From NCBI GenBank assembly GCA_040007355.1, contig JBDTVE010000184.1, positions 1-7,681 on the forward strand: 7,681 bases of DNA, given 5' to 3'. The position numbers and the translations under genes were made by a program. The DNA comes from JACMLD01 sp040007355. GTDB lineage: Bacteria > Bacteroidota > Bacteroidia > Chitinophagales > Chitinophagaceae. Shown piece after piece: positions 1 through 5,647 of this stretch; position 1 is the first letter of the stretch, and every line of letters begins with the position of its first letter. The notes beneath the pieces are model-generated. The model was not told the origin of the DNA and ran no database searches. It was given only the letters and a program-made list of their open reading frames with translations.

Positions 1-2
1 TA

Positions 3-884
3 TCGGTCTTCGTTTCTTATATTTTTGCTGTGCAGTTTTGGCGCGACCTCAACAAGCTGCCCGCCCATTCGATAGCCCACAGTTGGTTTAAAGCCGCTGT
101 ATTTTTTAATGCCCTATCATCGGTGGGCGTTATGGGGCTAGCCTATATTATGGTCACAAAAAACAACCACCCAGCTGTTTACCTGGGTTCCATTTATTTC
201 TATTTGCATTTTCAATATAATGGCTGGTTCTTTTTTGCCTGCATGGGATTGCTTTCTGCCCTGTTAATTGAACACGGCGTTGCAGGCGCCTCATTGAAAA
301 ATGTGTATCGACTTTTTACTGTTGCATGCCTACCTGCCTATTTACTATCTGTACTCTGGTTGCCCTTGCCCAACTGGATATATGCCCTGATGGTAGTAGC
401 GGTTTTTCTACAGATAGGTGGTTGGCTGTTATTACTGGGTTTGATTAGCCCCTTTCTTACCCGCATCAGGAACAGCACGCCGCCTATCGCACAAAAACTG
501 TTACTGCTGTCCGGTATTGCGGCTTCTATCAAGCTTCTCCTGCAGGCAGGTTCTGTTATCCCTTCGCTCAGCAAACTTGCGTTTGGATTCAGGCCAATAG
601 TGATTGGCTACCTGCATCTGGTATTACTGGGCATTATTACCTTATTCATTACAGGCTATGTTATTGCGCAAAATTATATATCAGTTTCAAAACTGATGGT
701 AAGGGGCCTGGCCATCTTTGTACTGGGCATCCTCTTTAATGAATTACTATTAATGACGCAGGGCATTGCAGACATCGGCTATCATGTAATTACAAATATA
801 AATGGTCTGCTATTACTGGCTGCGATGCTGCTTTTTACCGGCATCGCCCTTTTTAATTATGGCATGCAAAAATCTACTAAATAA
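3..884 (+). CDS. Multi-pass membrane protein, 5'-truncated by the window (possible NnrS/haem-copper-oxidase-like protein)
   Basis: The frame is open to the left edge: codons before the GTG at 30 read on without a stop (SVFVSYIFA, then VQFWRDL), so that GTG is probably an internal Val codon and the true start lies outside the window. The visible 290 or so residues are very hydrophobic, with about eight predicted membrane segments and short loops. Counting from the GTG codon, conserved-looking motifs are YLHFQYNGW (His60) and GYLHLVLLG (His196); histidines inside membrane helices recall haem- or metal-binding membrane proteins such as NnrS or haem-copper oxidase subunit I. I recall similar uncharacterised Bacteroidota proteins but cannot name a Pfam family with certainty. 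It lies 257 bases upstream of a RIC-type repair gene on the same strand, which fits a role in nitric oxide or respiratory stress; that is inference. The C-terminus is intact. Confidence 0.8.
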   Translation, partial: SVFVSYIFAVQFWRDLNKLPAHSIAHSWFKAAVFFNALSSVGVMGLAYIMVTKNNHPAVYLGSIYFYLHFQYNGWFFFACMGLLSALLIEHGVAGASLKNVYRLFTVACLPAYLLSVLWLPLPNWIYALMVVAVFLQIGGWLLLLGLISPFLTRIRNSTPPIAQKLLLLSGIAASIKLLLQAGSVIPSLSKLAFGFRPIVIGYLHLVLLGIITLFITGYVIAQNYISVSKLMVRGLAIFVLGILFNELLLMTQGIADIGYHVITNINGLLLLAAMLLFTGIALFNYGMQKSTK

Positions 885-947
885 AGCGGCCGAGGGCTGA
901 CATTCATTTCAATAACCTTACCCCGCTGGCAAATTATTCAACAACTT

Positions 948-969
948 CAACCTGACAAATATCAGGTTG
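948..969. promoter_or_regulatory. Perfect palindrome resembling a Crp/Fnr-family operator
   Basis: CAACCTGA (948-955) and TCAGGTTG (962-969) are exact reverse complements separated by the 6 bases CAAATA. The total of 22 bases and the TGA-N6-TCA core match the geometry of Crp/Fnr operators (TGTGA-N6-TCACA for Crp, TTGA-N6-TCAA for Fnr). No T-run follows, so it does not look like a terminator for the upstream gene. It lies 173 bases before the RIC start codon. The nearby response regulator has a Crp/Fnr-type helix-turn-helix with the Glu and Arg that normally contact the G:C pairs of such half sites, so it is a natural candidate ligand; binding is inferred. Confidence 0.5.
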
Positions 970-1009
970 TGCCCTGATAACCGTCATGCCCTTAACCCAA
1001 ATGCGGAAA

Positions 1010-1017
1010 TACTTTTA
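1010..1017 (+). promoter_or_regulatory. Candidate -7 element for the RIC gene
   Basis: TACTTTTA matches the Bacteroidota TAnnTTTG -7 consensus at all but the last base. Transcription would begin near 1024, placing the palindrome at 948-969 roughly 65 bases upstream of the start, a position used by Crp-type activators. No convincing TTG -33 element is visible at the expected spacing, which would fit an activator-dependent promoter. A second weaker candidate (TATTGTTTG, one base too long) lies at 1023-1031. This is a weak call. Confidence 0.25.
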
Positions 1018-1141
1018 CACAATATTGTTTGCATCTAAAACCACATGCTGCATAGTAACCAACCGATTTTTTTTCTGAACACGGTTGCTTCCGGAATGTA
1101 AAACAAGGCGGGCAGCCTCACATATCAATAAACAGCTGAAC

Positions 1142-1888
1142 ATGTTTTTATCACAAATGATAATCGCGCCCAATGAACTAGTTTCCAATATTGTAAAACA
1201 AAATCACCATACTGCGGATGTGTTCCGCAAATATTCAATTGAGTATTGCTGTGGCGGCAACAGGCCTTTGGAAACCGTTTGCATCACCATGGGAATTGAA
1301 TTTGAAAAACTGAAAAAAGAACTTGAAGAGGCCGGCCGCCAGGTTCAATTATCTCCTTTTACTGAATTTTCTAGCTGGAATACTGATTTCCTGATCAGCT
1401 ATATTATTCATGTTCATCACCTGTTTTTAAAAAAAACACTACCCGGCACAGCAGCCATCATTAAAGATTTTACGGAAGGACACAAGAAACAATACCCCGA
1501 GTTACAGGAAGCAGCCATTCTTTTTCAGCAACTGCAACATGAAGTAACCCTCCACCTAACCTACGAAGAAGAAACTATTTTTCCCTATATCCTCCAAATT
1601 GCACATGCCCATGACAACAAAGACTCCTATGCAAAATTGCTGGTGAAGACCCTGCGTAAACCCCTCCATGTTATCATCAAGCACGAAGAAGAAATGCTGT
1701 CTGCACTTATCCTCAAAATCAGGTTATTGACCAACAATTATATTTTACCGCCCAATGCCTGTGTAAACCACCTGCTGGTCTTATGCCGACTGAAAGACCT
1801 GGACAACGATTTAATGCAGCACATATATCTTGAAAATGACATCCTTTTTCCAAGAGCACTCCGGATTGAGTCAGCATTACTAAAATAA
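1142..1888 (+). CDS. ric: Iron-sulfur cluster repair di-iron protein, RIC/ScdA/YtfE family
   Basis: Repairs iron-sulfur clusters damaged by nitric oxide or oxidants in the cytoplasm, by family (E. coli YtfE, S. aureus ScdA). The 248-residue product has the ScdA N-terminal domain at about residues 10-60, with the paired cysteines of the YCCGG motif at Cys36-Cys37, followed by a hemerythrin-like four-helix domain. Likely di-iron ligands are His93 (in HVHH), His138 and Glu142 (HLTYE), His176 or His181, and His227 and Glu231 (HIYLE); the spacing of 45 from His93 to His138 equals that of His84 to His129 in YtfE. An in-frame TTG at 1085 would add 19 residues (LPECKTRRAASHINKQLN after the initiator) unlike the family N-terminus, so I prefer ATG 1142; ATG 1157 is also possible. 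A Crp/Fnr-like palindrome lies upstream and a sensor kinase gene begins 52 bases downstream. Confidence 0.92.
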   Translation: MFLSQMIIAPNELVSNIVKQNHHTADVFRKYSIEYCCGGNRPLETVCITMGIEFEKLKKELEEAGRQVQLSPFTEFSSWNTDFLISYIIHVHHLFLKKTLPGTAAIIKDFTEGHKKQYPELQEAAILFQQLQHEVTLHLTYEEETIFPYILQIAHAHDNKDSYAKLLVKTLRKPLHVIIKHEEEMLSALILKIRLLTNNYILPPNACVNHLLVLCRLKDLDNDLMQHIYLENDILFPRALRIESALLK

Positions 1889-1918
1889 TTTACAACGGCT
1901 TAATACTCCATACCTTTG
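1889..1918 (+). promoter_or_regulatory. Bacteroidota-type promoter of the kinase-regulator operon
   Basis: TACCTTTG at 1911-1918 is an exact match to the TAnnTTTG -7 consensus. A TTT at 1889-1891, 19 bases upstream, could be a degenerate TTG -33 element. The predicted transcript would begin near 1924, giving a leader of about 17 bases before the kinase ATG at 1941. This suggests that the kinase and regulator can be expressed independently of the repair gene that ends at 1888. Confidence 0.5.
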
Positions 1919-1940
1919 TAATAACCAACACCTGTTACCA

Positions 1941-3179
1941 ATGCCCAGCAGGCTTGACCACGGTCACCTGACCTCATTATTTGAAAACGCCACCGAAGGC
2001 ATTATTCTCACTGATGGCCAGGGAAACATTATCCTGGTAAATCCTGCCGCCGAAAGAATCTTTCAATACAATAGTACCGAAATTGAGGGAAGGCCGATTG
2101 AAATCCTGGTTCCAGATCAATTCAGACCCGATCATCATACATTAAGAGCAGGATTTTATGCGCATCCTTCTAACCGATCCATGGGACAAAATCGGGATCT
2201 CCATGGAAAAAGAAAAGATGGAACAGGCATCGCGGTTGAAGTTAGCCTCAGCCATTATACAAGAGACAATAAAAATTTTGTAATTGCCTTTATTGTAGAT
2301 ATTACGCGCCGCAAGGAAATTGAACAAAATGTAACACAACAGCGAGCAGAACTGGAGCGTATTACCAATGAATTAAGAAAACTCAACTCCGATCTGGAAA
2401 CAAAAGTTGAAGAACGTACTATTATATTAAAGGAAGCGCTGCAAAAACTGGAGCAATCACAATCAGAACTTAGTGACGCATTTGATAAAGAAAGACAATT
2501 GAATGAAATTAAGAGCCGCTTTGTTTCAATGGCCTCTCACGAATTTAGGACGCCGCTAAGCACGATGCTATCTTCCGCTTCCTTGTTATCAAAATATACC
2601 CAAACATCCGAACAGGATAAAAGAGACCGGCATATTGTTAAGATTAAAAATTCTATAAAAAATCTGAATGATATACTGGAAGATTTTCTGTCAATGGGAA
2701 AACTGGAAGAAGGCAAGGTGGAAAGCTATATTGATGTTTTGAACCTGCGCGAATGTCTATTTGATACCATTAACGAGATGGAGCCCTTCATGAAAAAAGG
2801 CCAGTACATTGAACAATCTTATACAGGAGACCACGTGATCCAGTCTGATAAAACTTTGTTGCGGAACATTGTTATCAACCTGGTAAGCAATGCTTTTAAA
2901 TTTTCAGAAGAAGGAGATAAAATAACTATTAAAACAGTTGTTGAAAATGGGAACGCCAATATCGAGGTAAAAGACGAAGGCATTGGCATAAGTGACGAAG
3001 ATCAGGAACATTTGTTTTCTAGTTTTTTCAGGGGTGCAAATGCCATTAATATTCAAGGAACAGGACTGGGTTTGCATATCGTACAACGCTACGTGGGTTT
3101 GCTGGGCGGAACAGTAACACTGCAAAGCCGTTTGAACGAGGGTACTACCATTACCATTTCTATTCCAACCACTCAATGA
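1941..3179 (+). CDS. Soluble PAS-domain sensor histidine kinase
   Basis: Autophosphorylating sensor kinase of a two-component system, 412 residues, with no membrane segment or signal peptide, so a cytoplasmic signal is expected. Order: PAS domain about 9-122, coiled coil about 125-185, HisKA dimerisation domain with phospho-acceptor His200 (SHEFRTP), then HATPase_c with N-box Asn317 (NLVSNAFKFS), Asp345 of DEGIGIS and a G-box GTGLGL at 373-378. All catalytic motifs are intact. In the PAS domain, His65 and Arg85 fall in ungapped alignment (from memory) on the haem ligand His200 and distal Arg220 of B. japonicum FixL, making a haem-bound gas sensor possible; the same stretch with RSMG and KRKDG motifs also occurs in many PAS kinases of unknown ligand. 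The partner regulator begins 7 bases after the stop. Confidence 0.93.
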   Translation: MPSRLDHGHLTSLFENATEGIILTDGQGNIILVNPAAERIFQYNSTEIEGRPIEILVPDQFRPDHHTLRAGFYAHPSNRSMGQNRDLHGKRKDGTGIAVEVSLSHYTRDNKNFVIAFIVDITRRKEIEQNVTQQRAELERITNELRKLNSDLETKVEERTIILKEALQKLEQSQSELSDAFDKERQLNEIKSRFVSMASHEFRTPLSTMLSSASLLSKYTQTSEQDKRDRHIVKIKNSIKNLNDILEDFLSMGKLEEGKVESYIDVLNLRECLFDTINEMEPFMKKGQYIEQSYTGDHVIQSDKTLLRNIVINLVSNAFKFSEEGDKITIKTVVENGNANIEVKDEGIGISDEDQEHLFSSFFRGANAINIQGTGLGLHIVQRYVGLLGGTVTLQSRLNEGTTITISIPTTQ

Positions 3180-3186
3180 AAACTAT

Positions 3187-4242
3187 ATGAAATCAATTTT
3201 AGTTATAGAAGATAACAAAGATATCCGGGAAAACACAGTAGAAATACTAAGTCTTGCGGGGTATCAAACGTTTAGCGCAGAAAGTGGCAAGCTGGGCGTT
3301 GAGATAGCGCTGAAGGAAAAACCCGATCTAATTATCTGTGATATCATGATGCCTGTACTGGATGGCTATGGGGTATTGCATTTATTACGGAAAAACGCTG
3401 ACACCATCAATACGCCATTTATATTCCTAACGGCAAAGATTGAACGGTCAGATTTCCGGAAGGGAATGGAAATGGGCGCGGATGATTATATCACCAAACC
3501 TTATGAGGAAATCGAATTACTAAATGCCATAGAGATACGGCTAAAAAAAGCCGATGTGTTAGAAAAAAAATACCCGGCTTCAGAACTCGGTATCAGTGAT
3601 TTTTTAAAAGATGTAAAAGGGATGGGGCTCATAAAAGAACTTTCCGAAAAATACGACATCGAAAAAATAGGCAAAAAACTGACCGTTTACCTAGAGGGCA
3701 GGCGACCTAAATATCTATTCTACCTGCTGAAAGGAAAGGTTAAAGGATTCCGGAATCATGAATATGGTAAAGAATACATTACAGATATCTACTCTGAAGG
3801 GGATTTTATAGGTTATTCCTCTTTAATAGAAAATACCAATTATATAGAAAACACCGTTGTGCTGGAAGATGCGGAAATACTTCAAATACCGAGGGAAGAT
3901 TTTCTGCAAATGATCTATGGAGATATCAGTATTGCCAACAGGTTTATCAGGATAATTACCCAGAATGTAAAAGAAAAAGAGGAAAGATTAATAAACCTTG
4001 CCTACAGTTCACTGCGCAAACGGGTAGGCAAGGCGCTTGCAGACATTCACCAGAAATACAATACAAACCTGGCCAATAAGCCATTAGAAATTTCCCGGGA
4101 TGATATTGCACATTATGTAGGAACGGCCACGGAGTCGCTTATCAGGACACTGAGCGATTTCAAAGCCGAAAACGTAATTGAAATAAAAGGCGGCAAAATA
4201 ATAATAGCAGATGTGGAGAAACTAAAAAATTTACTTTATTGA
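3187..4242 (+). CDS. Response regulator with Crp/Fnr-type output (REC-cNMP-like-HTH fusion)
   Basis: Transcription regulator of 351 residues, presumably phosphorylated by the kinase immediately upstream. The receiver domain (1-120) keeps Glu8, Asp9, phospho-acceptor Asp52 (CDIMMP), Thr82 and Lys104 (TKPY). A linker leads to a Crp-like beta-barrel (about 150-260), the dimer helix, and a winged helix-turn-helix (about 299-350). The recognition helix has Glu316 and Arg320, equivalent to Crp Glu181 and Arg185 and to Fnr Glu209 and Arg213, which contact TGA half sites. The barrel lacks the cAMP-contact residues: the IGEL motif is IGYS (Glu to Tyr210) and the Arg of the phosphate-binding loop is Ile220. 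The only Cys is Cys51 in the receiver, so an Fnr-type iron-sulfur cluster is excluded. Control is therefore probably by phosphorylation. Candidate target sites are the palindromes at 948-969 and, less surely, 1955-1973. Confidence 0.92.
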   Translation: MKSILVIEDNKDIRENTVEILSLAGYQTFSAESGKLGVEIALKEKPDLIICDIMMPVLDGYGVLHLLRKNADTINTPFIFLTAKIERSDFRKGMEMGADDYITKPYEEIELLNAIEIRLKKADVLEKKYPASELGISDFLKDVKGMGLIKELSEKYDIEKIGKKLTVYLEGRRPKYLFYLLKGKVKGFRNHEYGKEYITDIYSEGDFIGYSSLIENTNYIENTVVLEDAEILQIPREDFLQMIYGDISIANRFIRIITQNVKEKEERLINLAYSSLRKRVGKALADIHQKYNTNLANKPLEISRDDIAHYVGTATESLIRTLSDFKAENVIEIKGGKIIIADVEKLKNLLY

Positions 4243-4448
4243 GATTGAAATATTAAAAGACAAATCCCTGTTTTTCAGCTTATTCAGGACGAACAAATGG
4301 AGGTGTCTCTGACGGAATTTCCATGCCAAAGGAAACTTGGTTTGCTGATTTTAATCCTCCAAAAACAGCACCTGTATTTCCATCTAACTAACAACAACAG
4401 ATGATAAGAGGCAGGTAAAGCCGACTATATCACTTTAAATAGAAAAGG
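4243..4448. other. Convergent intergenic region
   Basis: This stretch separates the regulator gene from the convergently transcribed DUF1275 gene. I see no strong rho-independent terminator and no tRNA. On the - strand, 4387 down to 4280 reads as 35 sense codons with protein-like composition (beginning LDGNTGAVFGG, ending PPFVRPE and TAA), but there is no start codon at its head and a TAG directly precedes it. It might be the tail of a decayed gene; I do not recognise the family. Confidence 0.4.
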
Positions 4449-5183
4449 TTATTTTTGAAAAGGGTTTTTCTTTCTGTTTAGGGCACGTGTAACCCGGATG
4501 CGGAAATAGTCATAGAACAGTGCGATTAATAAAAAACAAGGGGGAATATAAAAAGCTGCAAACTTAATTCTCAGAAAAAGCAATCCGCCCAGTATGCCCC
4601 CAAACAAAAAAGAGCCAATAATGGCAACACGGAGTACGATTCTTCTCTTAACAATGGGATTGATGTTTTTAAAAGAATGAACCGCTTCAGATAAATCAAT
4701 TCCCAAATCTGTAAACATGCCCGTGAGGTGGGTGGTCCTGACCACCGAACCCGAAATCATAGACACCATTGCATTTTGTATGCCCATTGAAAAAAGCAGG
4801 CTGCCGGCAAAATATTCTGTTGCGGGTAAACTATTGTTGTAATTGTGTCCGAAGTACGCAACAAATAAAAGGATAAATATTATAAAAACGATTGGTATGG
4901 TGTATGCAAAAGATTTATTTCTGCCTACTTTAGAGATATAGAAGCTTGAAAAAAATGCACCTGCCAGAAAAAGAAACAACCATAAGGCAACCATTCTTGT
5001 GGAGCGAAAATTTTTCGTGGCAACGTCTACGGCCAGCAAAGCCGCGTGCCCGGTCACGTTGGTGGTAAGAACCGAAAAGGCAAGAAAGCCCGCAGCATTG
5101 ATGAATCCAGCGTTCAGGCAAAGCATTATAGCCAGGCGCATATTGTGTTTAAAACTTCTTTTTAGACCCGTGTGGCGTAGCAT
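4449..5183 (-). CDS. YoaK/DUF1275 family membrane protein
   Basis: Integral inner-membrane protein of 244 residues belonging to the DUF1275 (YoaK) family; its biochemical function is not established. Family hallmarks are AGFINAAGF followed by TTNVTGH near residues 25-45, and the stretch GIQNAMVSMISG, then RTTHLTGMFTDLG, in the middle. About six membrane segments are visible (roughly 18-38, 63-82, 92-112, 122-142, 184-206 and 210-228), with a basic C-terminal tail (RALNRKKNPFQK). The start at ATG 5183 gives a basic N-terminus before the first helix; an internal ATG at codon 15 is an alternative. The gene converges on the response regulator gene and is unlikely to be part of that circuit. Its upstream region is occupied by transposase debris. 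Confidence 0.9.
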   Translation of the reverse strand: MLRHTGLKRSFKHNMRLAIMLCLNAGFINAAGFLAFSVLTTNVTGHAALLAVDVATKNFRSTRMVALWLFLFLAGAFFSSFYISKVGRNKSFAYTIPIVFIIFILLFVAYFGHNYNNSLPATEYFAGSLLFSMGIQNAMVSMISGSVVRTTHLTGMFTDLGIDLSEAVHSFKNINPIVKRRIVLRVAIIGSFLFGGILGGLLFLRIKFAAFYIPPCFLLIALFYDYFRIRVTRALNRKKNPFQK

Positions 5184-5280
5184 AGCATCAATTAAAAATT
5201 ATTTCAGTACAATCTCCGAAAAATTACCGCTGGTACCACATAAGCAGGGCACCGGGTTGCTTAATTTACGCCTATTCCCC

Positions 5281-5612
5281 GAATGTGTTCAATTCTTACG
5301 CTTTCTTAAAAAGCCAAAAACAATATGCCGGCAAAAAGCTTCACTTTATAGCTGACAAATCTTTCCGTTCACAAACATGAAAGTGCAAAGGAATGGGTTG
5401 CAAAAGGCAAACAAATAGAAATGCTTCATACGCCAATCTGTTCTTGCTGGCTTAAATCGGTAGAAATGTAGTTTAATATACGAATTAAAGGTGTGCTTAA
5501 AGATCCGGTAGGGCGTTCAAAACAAAACCTTGTAGATTAGCTTCTGGAATACATTAAACATGCAAACAAAGAATGGGCAAAATTTTTCACATGGACATTC
5601 ATGCCGGGCTGA
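5281..5612 (+). pseudogene. Decayed IS630-family transposase, C-terminal remnant
   Basis: Three reading frames must be joined to recover a transposase tail. Frame one, 5281-5313, gives ECVQFLRFLKK; frame two, 5321-5356, gives QYAGKKLHFIAD; frame three, 5358-5609, begins NLSVHKHESAKEW, continues to SWLKSVEM, then a TAG at 5469-5471 exactly where the family has Trp (VEMWF), then a KGVLKD stretch, a second TAG at 5538-5540, and LLEYIKHANKEWAKFFTWTF before a TGA at 5610-5612. These match IS630/Tc1-type DDE transposases: the AD-NLSVHKH block carries the second catalytic Asp (5354-5356) and SWLKSVE carries the final Glu (5463-5465), about 35 residues apart as expected. The preceding 5213-5280 may hold further eroded pieces (EKLPLVP, GTGLLNL) but is less clear. 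The N-terminal part and terminal inverted repeats are not visible. The copy is certainly inactive. Confidence 0.85.
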
Positions 5613-5647
5613 TTAATTTACCTGCTAAAAGATTACTCCCTGGCTCG

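Noticed and set aside
338..574. A 78-codon frame on the - strand
   Set aside because: It is antisense to the membrane protein gene, which has a convincing hydrophobic pattern; no independent support.
948..969. Palindrome read as a terminator of the upstream membrane protein gene
   Set aside because: It lies 63 bases after the stop codon and has no T-run on its 3' side, while its size and core match Crp/Fnr operators better.
1085..1141. TTG-initiated extension of the RIC protein
   Set aside because: The 19 added residues are basic and unlike known RIC N-termini, and ATG codons at 1142 and 1157 fit the ScdA domain start better.
2904..3176. A 90-codon frame on the - strand
   Set aside because: It is the complement of the kinase ATPase domain, whose motifs are intact on the + strand.
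4999..5355. A 118-codon open frame on the + strand
   Set aside because: Its first half is antisense to the N-terminal part of the DUF1275 gene and has no family resemblance. Only its tail, from about 5281, is meaningful, as the first frame of the transposase remnant.
5386..5414. Possible - strand promoter for DUF1275 (TTCCTTTG with a TTG 18 bases upstream)
   Set aside because: The -7 match is imperfect, it would give a leader of about 200 bases, and it lies inside the transposase remnant; too weak to annotate.
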